From assembly GCF_022024035.1 (NCBI RefSeq), contig NZ_CP091787.1:2356001-2420000 (forward strand): a stretch of DNA of 64,000 nt, written 5' to 3'. Under the pieces are notes generated by a model. It worked only from the letters and a program-made list of their open reading frames with translations, was not told the origin of the DNA and made no database searches. Both the position numbers and the translations under genes were made by a program. Positions 1 through 8,353 of the stretch are shown piece by piece; the stretch's first letter is position 1, and each line of letters begins with the position of its first letter. Source of the stretch: Prevotella sp. E13-17. Lineage in GTDB: Bacteria > Bacteroidota > Bacteroidia > Bacteroidales > Bacteroidaceae.

Positions 1-2217
1 GTTGCTCTCAAACGTGTTCGAAGGATAGCTGGGAGCGCGATCGCCTGCTGCTATGATGCGCTGTCCGATGCGGGCCACGGCATAAGCGCCCTCCACCCCA
101 TGCTGGCCTTCGAGCGCAACACAAAGTTTCGTTTCGCCCTCTACCTTGGGCACCTTCACACGCAATGTCCAAGCACGCACAGCATGAAACGACGGGGCAA
201 AGAGGTTGTTGGCCTTAAAACCGGTAGCAGTCAGTTTCTTGCCACCGGCATAGACCTCCACTTCACTCAACTGCTGAGGTGCATTAAAGATCTTGAGATA
301 GCGCATCTTACCATGTACGGGCAGCATGGTCAACGTGTCGGCCAGAAACATCTGCTCTTGCCATTGGCACAGGTCTGATGACACGACAGCCATTTGTCCT
401 TCAAAGGGCTGCATGGGTCGCAATCCGAAATAGCTGGGGGTGTAGAGTCGGATGCTATCTACATAGATCTCATCACCTAAATCCACACGCAGGCAACCGC
501 CTGCGATGCGTTGATCGCCCTGACAACTGCTGGGGAAGAAACCTGTCGATGGGTTTCCGTCGAAAAGATAGCCATCCCAAATGCCACGCTCTACGAATGT
601 TGGCTGATGGAAGAAGGCATCACGGGCAGCCTGCACTTGTGGCACAGTCGTCTGTCCGGCACGTTGAAGAGAACGTATCTCCAGGGCATTATTATCCAAC
701 GCAAACATCAATGACTCGTACAGACGATCGGCGTCGGCAGGCACCTCTACGGGCTTCATCTCACCACATCTCTCCGCGTTAACATCTGAGCGATAATTCT
801 TCTTCACAGGCAACAAATCAGAAGCCTTGGTGGTAGCCACTAATAAGAGAGCACGGAAGGGTTGAACAGTGACATTGACCGTACTGCCATAAGCATAAGA
901 ACCAAGCTTATGCTCGCTGGGGTGATATTCCATCAGTGTCACTCTACCACGTTTGGTCAGTCCCACCTCGTGATCAAGTTTTAGTTGTATGCTACGCGGT
1001 GTCCATTCCAGGTTACGCAACACAATGATGCGCAACTGATCGTTACCGCGAGCCACGGCAAAGTCGCCATAAGAAGGAGGAAGAACCAGTCCTGTATTCA
1101 TCAACGGTGCATAGTGGCGATGAACATTGAACAGACGCGCCATGCGAGCCTGTTCTTCATCGCGTAGCAACCAAGGGTTTCCATATATCTGAGGTGCCAA
1201 CACAAGGTTGCGGCCAAAAGCGCTGAGCACCAACTCGTCATCCCAACCATCAAGACACGACGACAGACAGACGCCGTGATCCTCTACCGTGCGTCGCAGT
1301 TCCGGGACCAACGTGCGGCTCATGGCTCCTGCACGATGATGCGGTGCCGTCTGCCAGTTGGTAGAGTTGACATCGGTATAGCTCTCGCGTCCCTCCCACA
1401 GCTGTGTGGTGGCATAGCTATCGGCCTCTGCAAGTCCGAGTCGATGGTTCAACAGTATAAGATCGGGGGAATAGCTGCGACAACGACCCAGCATATCGGC
1501 AAAGTCGCCTGCATGTGAGGGCTGCAGAGGACCACAGACAGCATCAAACTTAAACAGGGCCCAGCCGTATTTACGACACAAGTCTGCTAACATCTGCTTA
1601 CGTGCTTCAGCTGTAGCGGATGTCTGTCCGAAACCGTCAGGACCGCCCCAGAGTCCCAGACGGGTACCCATGTTCTTGGCTTTTTCATTGATTGCATCAA
1701 AGCTATGAGGAAAATGAGTCTTAAAACGCTCACTGTCCATTGTTCCATACCATCGACTACCATCTACGGCACCGGCATCGAAGGCATAGATATCCAACTG
1801 CATGCCATAGGTATCCTTCAACCATTGGAAGTAGTCAAGGTTGACCAGCGTCTGGTGCTCATCGGCACCTTCATTAGTATTGTTGATCCATGAGAAATAC
1901 TCAGCACGCGCAGGCATATAGTCATACAACCTTAGCGTTTGTCTCTCACCTGTGAAATAGACAGAAGCCTCTGCTGGCAGTCCTTTCCAACGAATGGAAA
2001 AGCGAACAGGAACTACAGTTGTAGTTGTCTTCTCAATGGTCAGCAACGAACGTGCATGGTCCCATTTAAAGGACACGGCAGGATTGCTGCCCACACAGAA
2101 CGACGAGTCACGCTGGGGTGTTATTTGAATGTTCTCAATCCGCAACGTCTTTCGAGCATGGGTCGGGACGAATTGTGCCAAGCTGAAAAGCAAGCACAAC
2201 ATGAATGTTTTTTTCAT
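1..2217 (-). CDS. Clan GH-D glycoside hydrolase, alpha-galactosidase-like (3' end outside window)
   Basis: An open frame of 739 codons runs from an ATG at 2217 off the left edge, so the C-terminus is missing. It starts with a signal peptide (MKKTFMLCLLFSLAQF) and so is exported. About residues 90-430 look like a clan GH-D (GH27/GH36/melibiase) barrel: an asparagine-rich 'SWINNTNEG' segment, 'LGLWGGPDGFG', and 'LFKFDAV', whose Asp sits where the family has its nucleophile. The part after residue ~540 has discoidin/CBM-like features ('NPSTGFFPSS', 'GGCLRVDLGDEIYVDSIRLY'). The exact family and substrate cannot be fixed from the sequence; alpha-galactosidase or a related exo-alpha-glycosidase is likely. 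It is separated from the S41 peptidase operon upstream by a terminator. Confidence 0.75.
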   Translation of the reverse strand, partial: MKKTFMLCLLFSLAQFVPTHARKTLRIENIQITPQRDSSFCVGSNPAVSFKWDHARSLLTIEKTTTTVVPVRFSIRWKGLPAEASVYFTGERQTLRLYDYMPARAEYFSWINNTNEGADEHQTLVNLDYFQWLKDTYGMQLDIYAFDAGAVDGSRWYGTMDSERFKTHFPHSFDAINEKAKNMGTRLGLWGGPDGFGQTSATAEARKQMLADLCRKYGWALFKFDAVCGPLQPSHAGDFADMLGRCRSYSPDLILLNHRLGLAEADSYATTQLWEGRESYTDVNSTNWQTAPHHRAGAMSRTLVPELRRTVEDHGVCLSSCLDGWDDELVLSAFGRNLVLAPQIYGNPWLLRDEEQARMARLFNVHRHYAPLMNTGLVLPPSYGDFAVARGNDQLRIIVLRNLEWTPRSIQLKLDHEVGLTKRGRVTLMEYHPSEHKLGSYAYGSTVNVTVQPFRALLLVATTKASDLLPVKKNYRSDVNAERCGEMKPVEVPADADRLYESLMFALDNNALEIRSLQRAGQTTVPQVQAARDAFFHQPTFVERGIWDGYLFDGNPSTGFFPSSCQGDQRIAGGCLRVDLGDEIYVDSIRLYTPSYFGLRPMQPFEGQMAVVSSDLCQWQEQMFLADTLTMLPVHGKMRYLKIFNAPQQLSEVEVYAGGKKLTATGFKANNLFAPSFHAVRAWTLRVKVPKVEGETKLCVALEGQHGVEGAYAVARIGQRIIAAGDRAPSYPSNTFESN

Positions 2218-2270
2218 TTTTAAACTATTACTTGTAATTAGTGAAACGTATTTCCATTTAAGAGAGAATT

Positions 2271-2316
2271 AAAAAACAGGGAGTTAAGATGGGCTATCAC
2301 GTCCGTCTTAACTCCC
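2271..2316 (-). terminator. Rho-independent terminator of the M3-dCMP deaminase-S41 operon
   Basis: Arms of 11 bp at 2279-2289 (GGGAGTTAAGA) and 2306-2316 (TCTTAACTCCC) pair perfectly. On the minus strand they are followed by a T run (2271-2276). The hairpin lies just after the stop of the S41 peptidase and before the next minus-strand gene. Confidence 0.85.
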
Positions 2317-2327
2317 TATTCATTTCC

Positions 2328-3944
2328 CTATTCTGCCTTTGGAAAGGCACGACCCTCCTTGAACACACGAAGTGTCTCGCGGATGGCGGGATCGTTCTGG
2401 TTGAGATATTTCAACCACGATTCTTCATCAAGCATATTATAGATGATGCGGCTCTCCACAAACTGTTCTAACAGTTTAAACGAGCGCTGAATCATCAGAT
2501 TGCGACGTTTCAGTCCGTGCTTGTCAGCATAGGTCGCAAACTTATCTACGATGTTCTGTCGGCGCAGGAACTTGGCAAGCGACAACACATCATCGTACTC
2601 GCTCAACTTAGCGCGGTTCTCATCGGTATAGTCATATCCAAACTGCAGGATAAGTCCCGACATGGTTGCCTCCTTATAATATGAGGTATAGTTGGTTGTG
2701 TCCTCAGGCACGAAGATATCGGGTGTAATACCGCCGCCACCATAGACCACACGTCCATTCTTAGTATGATATTCAGGCCCATCGTGCTTGATACTGTCTT
2801 GCGAGAAGAATTCGCCGTGCTGATAGCGAATCATGAGATCTTCCTCGTAGTTCCTATCCATACCACTGGTATAAGGTTTCTGTATGCATCGTCCCGATGG
2901 TGAGTAGTAGCGAGCTATGGTGAGTCGCATCATCGAACCATCATTGAACTCAACTGGTTGCTGCACCAATCCTTTTCCAAACGAGCGCCGACCAATAATG
3001 GTACCACGATCGTTGTCTTGGATAGCACCTGCAAGAATCTCACTAGCCGAAGCCGACCCCTCGTCGATGAGAACGACCAACGGCATGCTCTGATAACTGC
3101 CGCGGCCATCGCTACGATAATCCTGACGGGGCGAGCGGCGACCCTGTGTATAGACGATGAGTCGGTTCTTGGGCAGGAACTCGTTGGCTATCTGAACAGC
3201 CGACTGCAGGTATCCACCAGTGTTACCGCGCAAGTCGATCACCAGCTGTTGAAAACCTTCCTGCGACAGTTCGGCCAGTGCCACGAGCATCTCGGGATAA
3301 GTATTCTCACCAAAGTTCTTGATCTTAATGTAGCCCGTCTCATCGCTGAGCATATAAGCAGCCGTAACGCTCTTCATGGGTATTTCACCACGGGTCACAG
3401 TGATTTGTCGCAGACGACTTTCACCATAGCGCATAATGCCCAGTTTCACTTTCGTGCCCTTAGGACCTTTCAAGCGGTGCATGGCTTCTTCGTTGGTCAG
3501 AATACTGCCTGTGAAAGCCTCATCATCGACCATGACGATCTTATCGCCTGCCAGCACGCCAGCCTGCTCCGATGGTCCATCCTTCACAACATTCTGGACA
3601 CGAAGTGTATCGTTGCGAATGGTGAACTCGATGCCAACCCCCGAGAACGAGCCACGCAAATCATCGTTGGCCGTCATCACATCTTTAGCCGAAATATAGA
3701 CCGAGTGAGGATCTAGTTCGCTAAGGATGATAGGCATGGCTTTCTCCACAAGGTCAGCCATATCGACCGTGTCCACATACTGATCATCAATGATGTAGAG
3801 CAGATTGCTCAGCTTATTGCTCCCCGAGTTGATAATGTTCAGTCGGTTGCCCGAAAAGTGGTTGGCATAGAATGTGCCGATGAAAATACCCACCACGGCA
3901 CTCAGCGCCAGCCATAAGGGCGAAAAACGATTTTTGCTGTTCAT
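2328..3944 (-). CDS. S41 family carboxy-terminal processing peptidase
   Basis: 538 residues. An N-terminal membrane anchor (about residues 8-28) puts the enzyme at the periplasmic face. A PDZ domain follows (about 85-165, 'GVGIEF', 'GPSEQAGVLAGDKI'), then the S41 domain with 'DLRGNTGGYL', 'DEGSASASEILAGAIQD' and 'GRRSFGKG', which carry the Ser/Lys dyad of CtpA/Prc-type proteases. These enzymes process or degrade exported proteins from the C-terminus. I take the ATG at 3944 (MNSKNRFSPLWL) because the longer frame begins with a TTG inside the deaminase gene. It is the last gene of the operon with the dCMP deaminase and M3 peptidase, and the C-terminal ~150 residues are outside the recognisable protease core. 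Confidence 0.93.
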   Translation of the reverse strand: MNSKNRFSPLWLALSAVVGIFIGTFYANHFSGNRLNIINSGSNKLSNLLYIIDDQYVDTVDMADLVEKAMPIILSELDPHSVYISAKDVMTANDDLRGSFSGVGIEFTIRNDTLRVQNVVKDGPSEQAGVLAGDKIVMVDDEAFTGSILTNEEAMHRLKGPKGTKVKLGIMRYGESRLRQITVTRGEIPMKSVTAAYMLSDETGYIKIKNFGENTYPEMLVALAELSQEGFQQLVIDLRGNTGGYLQSAVQIANEFLPKNRLIVYTQGRRSPRQDYRSDGRGSYQSMPLVVLIDEGSASASEILAGAIQDNDRGTIIGRRSFGKGLVQQPVEFNDGSMMRLTIARYYSPSGRCIQKPYTSGMDRNYEEDLMIRYQHGEFFSQDSIKHDGPEYHTKNGRVVYGGGGITPDIFVPEDTTNYTSYYKEATMSGLILQFGYDYTDENRAKLSEYDDVLSLAKFLRRQNIVDKFATYADKHGLKRRNLMIQRSFKLLEQFVESRIIYNMLDEESWLKYLNQNDPAIRETLRVFKEGRAFPKAE

Positions 3945-3957
3945 TGTCTTGTTTATT

Positions 3958-4383
3958 CTATTCGCCAAGATATACTACCTCGATACCTGCACGTTCAAGC
4001 AGTTCGATGCCGTCGGTCAGACGGTATTTCTCACCATAAACCACACGTTTAATGCCAGCCTGGATGATGAGCTTGGCACACTCGATACAGGGCGATGCGG
4101 TGATGTAGATGGTGGCTCCATCGCTGTTGTTCGACGAGCGAGCCAGCTTAGTGATGGCATTGGCTTCGGCATGCAGCACATAGGGCTTCGAAACGTTGTT
4201 CTCATCCTCACACACATTTTCAAATCCTGTAGGTGTGCCGTTATAGCCATCACTGATGATCATCTTGTTTTTCACGACCAGTGCCCCCACCTGTCGGCGG
4301 GTACAATAGCTATTCTCTGCCCAGATGCGGGCCATGCGCAAATAGCGCGAGTCCAGTTTACTTTGTTTGTCGTTTGATTCCAT
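3958..4383 (-). CDS. Deoxycytidylate (dCMP) deaminase
   Basis: 141 residues, normal size for the cytidine/deoxycytidylate deaminase fold. Zinc ligands are visible: HAEAN at residues 71-75 (His71, catalytic Glu73) and PCIEC at 98-102 (Cys99, Cys102). It converts dCMP to dUMP, feeding dTMP synthesis. The related ComEB competence proteins have the same fold, but no competence genes are near. The start lies 26 bp inside the 3' end of the M3 peptidase gene, which points to translational coupling. Confidence 0.9.
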   Translation of the reverse strand: MESNDKQSKLDSRYLRMARIWAENSYCTRRQVGALVVKNKMIISDGYNGTPTGFENVCEDENNVSKPYVLHAEANAITKLARSSNNSDGATIYITASPCIECAKLIIQAGIKRVVYGEKYRLTDGIELLERAGIEVVYLGE

Positions 4384-6457
4384 TTCTCTTTAATAGTGCG
4401 TTAATGGTTGGTTCGCCTCCACGAAAGCGCTTGTATAGCGTCATCGGGTCTTCCGTGCCCCCCTTCGAGAGCACATTGTCGCGGAAGCTCTGCGCCGTTT
4501 TCTGATCAAAGATGCCATGGCGCTTGAACACGGCGAAGGCATCGGCATCCAGCACTTCGGCCCATTTATAGCTGTAGTATCCAGCAGCATAGCCGCCAGC
4601 CATGATGTGTGAGAACTGCACCGTCATGCACGTATCTGTGCGCTGGCGACCAATGATTGCTTTCTTCCAAGCTTTCTTCTCGAAGGGAATGATATCCTCG
4701 TCGAAGGCATCCTTCTTCGTGTAATAAGCCATATCCAGCAGTCCGAAGCTGACCTGTCGCAGACAAGCCGTAGCAGCCATAAAGTTGCGACTCTTCACAA
4801 TGCGGCGAATCAATTCATCGGGCAGAGGTTCACCTGTCTGATAGTGACGGGCAAAGGTGCTGAGGAAGTCTTTTTCCACCGCATAGTTCTCCATAAACTG
4901 TGAAGGCAACTCGACAAAATCCCACCACACATTAGTACCACTGAGGCTCTCAAATCGGGTGTTGGCAAACATGCCGTGCAACGAGTGTCCAAACTCGTGC
5001 AAGAAGGTTTCCACCTCACCCAGTGTCAACAGTGCAGGTTTCTCGGCTGTAGGCTTGGTGAGATTCATCACAACAGACACATGGGGACGCACGTTGACAC
5101 CCTTGCGGTCGATATACTGTCCTTGATATTCTGTCATCCAAGCGCCGCCCTGCTTACCCTTGCGGGGATGGAAGTCGGCATAGAACACGGCGAGATAAGA
5201 GCCATCTTTATCAAACACCTCATAGGCTTTCACATCGGGGTGATATACAGGGATATCCTTATTTTCCTTGAAAGTGATGCCATAGAGGCGGTTGGCCAGG
5301 CCAAAGACACCATCTATCACCTTGTCTAACTGGAAATACGGACGAAGCATCTCGGCATCGAGGTTATACTTCTTCAACTTCAACTTGTGCGAATAGAAGG
5401 CTGCATCCCAGGGTTCCATCGTCAGCTTCTGTCCTTTTAACTTTGCTGTCTGACGTTCGAAGAGTTTTTTCAGCTCATCACGTTCCTCCAAGGCGGTTGG
5501 CTTATAGGCATCCACCAGATCGTTCAACAGTTTATATACACTTTTTACATTCCCTGCCATACGATGCTTCAACACATAGTCAGCATACGTCTTATAGCCC
5601 AACAGCTGTGCAATCTCACGACGCAAGTTAACCAGTCGTTTACAGATATCCAGATTGTTTTGCTCATTGTCGTGAATACACTTCGTATTGTAAGCCATAT
5701 ACATCTGCTGACGCAGCTCGCGTTGTGTGCTATAGGTCATAAACGGCTGGTACGAAGGTCCATCCAACGTAAAGAGCCAACCCTCGCCCGTTGCCTGAGG
5801 GTTATCCTCTTTCCACGCCAATGCAGCTGCATCGATGGCCGACTGTGGCAGTCCTTCCAGCTGGGCGGGATCGGTGATAACAAGTTTGAAGGCTTTGTTT
5901 TCCTTCAACAGGTTCTGTGAGAACTGGAGCGACAACAGCGAGGCTTCCTCGGTCAATTGACGCAGACGTTCTTTACCAGCCTTGTCAAGCAGTGCACCAC
6001 TACGCACGAAGCCATCATACGTAGAGTCCAGCAATCTTTTTTCCTCAGGTGTCAGTTTTCGGTGATGGCGATGCACATATTTTATACGTTCAAACAATCG
6101 CTCATTCAGTCGCACATCGTTGGCATGCTGTGTCAATATGGGCTGCATCTTCTGTGCCAGCGCATCCATCTCGTCGTTGGTCTCAGCGCTCAGCAGGTTG
6201 AAGAACACGGTCGATACCCTATCCAACAGGTCGTAATAGCCTTCGCGCTCTTCTTCGGCATTGATAATCGTATTGTCAAAGGTTGGCTTGGCAGGGTTGT
6301 TGATGGTCTTGTCTATCTGCTCGTTGTCACGTCGTATTCCCTCCATAAAGGCCTCTTCATAATCCTCCAGACGGATACGATCGAAAGGCACCGCATCGTG
6401 AGGCGTCTTATAGTCCTCAAAAAACGGATTCACCCTCTTCTCTATATTTTCGCTCAT
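4358..6457 (-). CDS. M3 family metallopeptidase (oligopeptidase A / dipeptidyl carboxypeptidase-like)
   Basis: 699 residues, the usual length for M3A peptidases. The zinc site HEFGHSLHGM is near residue 485, and the third ligand lies in the following 'LPSQFMENYA' helix. No signal peptide is seen, so it probably acts in the cytoplasm on oligopeptides. Dcp and PrlC cannot be told apart here. It is the first gene of a minus-strand operon; its end overlaps the dCMP deaminase by 26 bp. Confidence 0.93.
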   Translation of the reverse strand: MSENIEKRVNPFFEDYKTPHDAVPFDRIRLEDYEEAFMEGIRRDNEQIDKTINNPAKPTFDNTIINAEEEREGYYDLLDRVSTVFFNLLSAETNDEMDALAQKMQPILTQHANDVRLNERLFERIKYVHRHHRKLTPEEKRLLDSTYDGFVRSGALLDKAGKERLRQLTEEASLLSLQFSQNLLKENKAFKLVITDPAQLEGLPQSAIDAAALAWKEDNPQATGEGWLFTLDGPSYQPFMTYSTQRELRQQMYMAYNTKCIHDNEQNNLDICKRLVNLRREIAQLLGYKTYADYVLKHRMAGNVKSVYKLLNDLVDAYKPTALEERDELKKLFERQTAKLKGQKLTMEPWDAAFYSHKLKLKKYNLDAEMLRPYFQLDKVIDGVFGLANRLYGITFKENKDIPVYHPDVKAYEVFDKDGSYLAVFYADFHPRKGKQGGAWMTEYQGQYIDRKGVNVRPHVSVVMNLTKPTAEKPALLTLGEVETFLHEFGHSLHGMFANTRFESLSGTNVWWDFVELPSQFMENYAVEKDFLSTFARHYQTGEPLPDELIRRIVKSRNFMAATACLRQVSFGLLDMAYYTKKDAFDEDIIPFEKKAWKKAIIGRQRTDTCMTVQFSHIMAGGYAAGYYSYKWAEVLDADAFAVFKRHGIFDQKTAQSFRDNVLSKGGTEDPMTLYKRFRGGEPTINALLKRNGIKRQTK

Positions 6458-6488
6458 ACTTTCTCTTTCTCTATATAATTACGGCATG

Positions 6489-6496
6489 CAAAGATA
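6489..6496 (-). promoter_or_regulatory. -7 promoter box for the M3 peptidase operon
   Basis: TATCTTTG on the minus strand matches the Bacteroidetes -7 consensus TAnnTTTG. It lies about 30 bp upstream of the ATG at 6457. No good -33 TTTG is at standard spacing. Confidence 0.6.
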
Positions 6497-6621
6497 CAAA
6501 ATAAATCCGAGAAAAGCTATAATCCAGTCAACTATTTTATCATTATTTAATCATAATTTCGCATACATTAAAAAGTCCACTATCCTCACGGGCGGTAGAT
6601 AATAAAGCGCAATGCCACAAA

Positions 6622-6802
6622 CGTGCCATCGTGCCATCGTGCCATTTTGTTTTTTCAAAGTTGGGGAGTCTTCGTGGAAAAGGTGTTTAAATATTTATAT
6701 ATAATATTATATATTATAATATATAATATTATATATAAATATCAATAGGCTGATTTAACGCAAAAAATGATTTTCGAAATGGCACGATGGCACGATGGCA
6801 CG
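6622..6802. repeat. Composite palindrome A: 8-bp triplicate arms around a 52-bp perfect AT palindrome
   Basis: The left arm (6622-6647) is three tandem copies of the 8-mer CGTGCCAT. The right arm (6777-6802) is its reverse complement, CGATGGCA-type, also in triplicate; 26 of 27 bases pair. Between them 6691-6742 is a perfect 52-bp palindrome made only of A and T. It lies in the 772-bp gap 6458-7229, which has no convincing gene. Confidence 0.9.
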
Positions 6803-6822
6803 AAACAAGGACACCCCTCAGG

Positions 6823-7046
6823 TTACTCACTTACCCACTTACTCACTTTGGACATTTGGGATTTTCCAATTTCGAAGGTTGAAATGTAGTTGGGAAGGTT
6901 GGATTGGATAGATGTTGGAATAGTATAATTTAAAGTATATAATTATACTATTATATAATATATATATTATATAATAGTATAAAATTCTTATTTCAGAAAA
7001 TCTCAGAATGCAAATGTCCAAAGTGAGTAAGTTGTAAGTGAGTAAG
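6823..7046. repeat. Composite palindrome B: 8-bp triplicate arms around a 38-bp perfect AT palindrome
   Basis: Same design as element A with a different sequence. The left arm (6823-6858) holds TTACTCAC, TTACCCAC, TTACTCAC and then TTTGGACATTTG. The right arm (7011-7046) is its near-perfect inverse. Inside, 6944-6981 is a perfect 38-bp palindrome, almost all A and T. A 60-codon open frame on the minus strand here is repeat-encoded and not called as a gene. Confidence 0.9.
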
Positions 7047-7087
7047 TGAACAACAATTCAATTTCTCTGAAAATAATTACCAAAATA

Positions 7088-7119
7088 TTTGCGCATCTCA
7101 TATATTTTTAGTACCTTTG
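7088..7119 (+). promoter_or_regulatory. Promoter of the HU-like gene
   Basis: TTTG at 7088-7091 and TACCTTTG at 7112-7119 with a 20-bp spacer match the Bacteroidetes -33/-7 consensus. The predicted leader is about 105 nt and contains the 22-bp-period repeats. Confidence 0.75.
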
Positions 7120-7128
7120 CTGGTGCAT

Positions 7129-7194
7129 TCGAGAAATAGCAAATCATGAGTTTTCTAGGGGCAAATGAGCGCTTTTCTGAGGGCAAATGAATCA
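7129..7194 (+). repeat. Three-unit 22-bp-period motif array in the HU leader
   Basis: Units start near 7129, 7151 and 7173. The second and third share TTTTCTAGGGGCAAATGA and TTTTCTGAGGGCAAATGA exactly 22 bp apart; the first (AAATAGCAAATCATGA) is a decayed copy in the same phase. The TTCTAGGGGC core matches the array at 24.7 kb. Confidence 0.7.
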
Positions 7195-7229
7195 TTAACT
7201 TTCTAACCATTAAAAACACACGAAAAATT

Positions 7230-7676
7230 ATGGCAAAACTTAGAATCAAAAAGTATGTGAACCAGGTGAAGAACTCGAAGATGTTCGGTAAGTGGTACGG
7301 ACGCGTGAACTACAACGAGACGCTCTCTACCGACGACCTGTGCCGCCACATCTCCAAGCACGGTACCATCTACACCTCCGATGTGGTGAAGGGTGTCATC
7401 GAGCGCTTCGTGCTCTGCTTCGAGGAACTGCTGCACGAGGGCTACAAGATCAAGCTCGACGGTCTGGGCACGTTCTCGCTGAAGATGAGTACCACGGGTG
7501 CTGGATCGGCGGAGGAATTCGGAGTGCAGAACATCAGGCACCTGCAGGTGAAGTTCAACGGCGACAAGAAGAAGTTCTCGGAGTACGCTAGTCCTACGTT
7601 CATGAAGAACGCTCGCTTCGAGATTGAGCCTGACGCGAGTGAAAAGGAAAAGGAGCAGGGGGAGAATGAGGACTAA
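7230..7676 (+). CDS. HU-like (HU/IHF superfamily) DNA-binding protein
   Basis: 148 residues matching the Bacteroidales HU-like family that precedes smalltalk genes. The N-terminal part (residues 1-30, 'KSKMFGKWYGRV'-like region) leads into the helical dimerisation domain ('TSDVVKGVIERFVLCFEELL') and the beta-arm region ('LDGLGTFSLKM'). The tail after residue ~125 is acidic and low in complexity. Codon use is richer in GC (many -C/-G third positions) than the flanking DNA, so the gene stands out from its AT-rich surroundings. Its stop codon TAA is the first three bases of a REP-like repeat. It likely bends or coats DNA; the biological role of this HU/smalltalk locus is not established. Confidence 0.88.
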   Translation: MAKLRIKKYVNQVKNSKMFGKWYGRVNYNETLSTDDLCRHISKHGTIYTSDVVKGVIERFVLCFEELLHEGYKIKLDGLGTFSLKMSTTGAGSAEEFGVQNIRHLQVKFNGDKKKFSEYASPTFMKNARFEIEPDASEKEKEQGENED

Positions 7677-7745
7677 CCCCTCAAACCCCTCCCCGACCCT
7701 CCCGAGGGAGGTTTAGCCTGCTTCGCAGGGAAGGTATAGCTCGAC
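7674..7745. repeat. REP-like GC-rich palindrome at the HU stop codon
   Basis: The sequence begins with the HU stop (TAACCCCTC) and contains CCCCGACCCTCCCGAGGGAGG (palindromic CCTCCCGAGGGAGG at 7697-7711 region), then a second short hairpin CCTGCTTCGCAGG. The same TAACCCCTCCCCGACCCTCC series occurs at 39.8 kb. Confidence 0.75.
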
Positions 7746-8052
7746 GGCCGACAGGGAAAGTCAAATTTTTCAAAATTGAAAACAAAATTTTTCATTTATT
7801 TTTTTGTCCTCACAAGCCGAATGGATATAAAATACTGTTTAATTTTGAATCAAATTTTGAAGAATTTCCCGCCGTTAGGCGGCCCAACCAATGAAAACTT
7901 TATTTTACCTACGGATTTTACGAATTTTACGAATTTTTATTCCGTTAAAACCCAATCTGTAAAATCCGTATCGCTCGGCTTTGCCGCTTTTACAAAGGCG
8001 GAACGCCGACTAAAAGAATCCGTAGGCCTTTAAAAACAAACAATTAACCGAT
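7746..8052. repeat. Non-coding spacer with nested hairpins between HU and smalltalk genes
   Basis: No gene is supported in this stretch. It holds an outer inverted repeat CCTACGGATT (7908-7917) / AATCCGTAGG (8017-8026) and an inner one CGGATTTTAC (7912-7921) / GTAAAATCCG (7959-7968), with ATTTTACGA repeated at 9-bp steps. An 85-codon open frame across it is low-complexity and follows the repeats. Confidence 0.7.
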
Positions 8053-8151
8053 ATGAAGAAACTGGAAACTTGGAAGTTTGTATTGCAAACTGTTATCGCC
8101 ATACTTACGGCGATTGCCACTAGCCTCGGCGTGGCTAGTTGTATGAATTAA
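8053..8151 (+). CDS. Smalltalk protein (32-residue membrane small protein)
   Basis: 32 residues, too short for most gene finders. The N-terminus MKKLETWKFVLQ and the hydrophobic 'AILTAIATSLGVASC' helix match the Bacteroidales 'smalltalk' family, which is found next to HU-like genes and usually followed by an N-acetylmuramoyl-L-alanine amidase. Here no amidase follows; REP-like repeats and a DUF559 gene take its place. The stop TAA is again the first part of a REP-like repeat (TAACCCCTCC). The molecular function of the family is not known. Confidence 0.85.
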   Translation: MKKLETWKFVLQTVIAILTAIATSLGVASCMN

Positions 8152-8252
8152 CCCCTCCCTTCAAGGGGAGGGGCAGGGGTGGGGTCTGTATCTCCATTGG
8201 CAGTTAGAACAATACTGACCCCACCCCCGACCCCTCCCCTACATGGGAGGGG
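8149..8252. repeat. REPIN-like inverted pair of GC-rich repeats after smalltalk
   Basis: CCCCTCCCTTCAAGGGGAGG... at 8152-8185 ends in GGTGGGGTC, and 8218-8252 carries the inverted GACCCCACCCCCGACCCCTC... form. The two halves flank ~32 bp of unique sequence. They belong to the same family as the arms at 8346, 8795 and 35648. Confidence 0.8.
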
Positions 8253-8353
8253 AGCGCCTACGGAGTCCTCGGATTTTCAACCGCATAGTATGAAAGATTC
8301 CTTTTTAGGGTATGTTCTATAAATTGCATATAGCATCCGCGAACTCCCCTCCC
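8245..8353 (+). repeat. Left copy of a ~110-bp direct repeat flanking the DUF559 gene
   Basis: From GGGAGGGGAG through GAAAGATTCCTTTTTAGGG and CTATAAATTGCATATAGCAT to CGCGAACTCCCCTCCC. The copy at 8829-8938 is roughly 85% identical by eye, with a 20-bp run (CTATAAATTGCATATAGCAT) unchanged. Confidence 0.85.

Noticed and set aside
6839..7021. 60-codon open frame on the minus strand
   Set aside because: It lies wholly inside composite palindrome B and has AT-repeat-driven composition.
7776..8033. 85-codon open frame on the plus strand
   Set aside because: It covers nested hairpins, has no start context or family resemblance.
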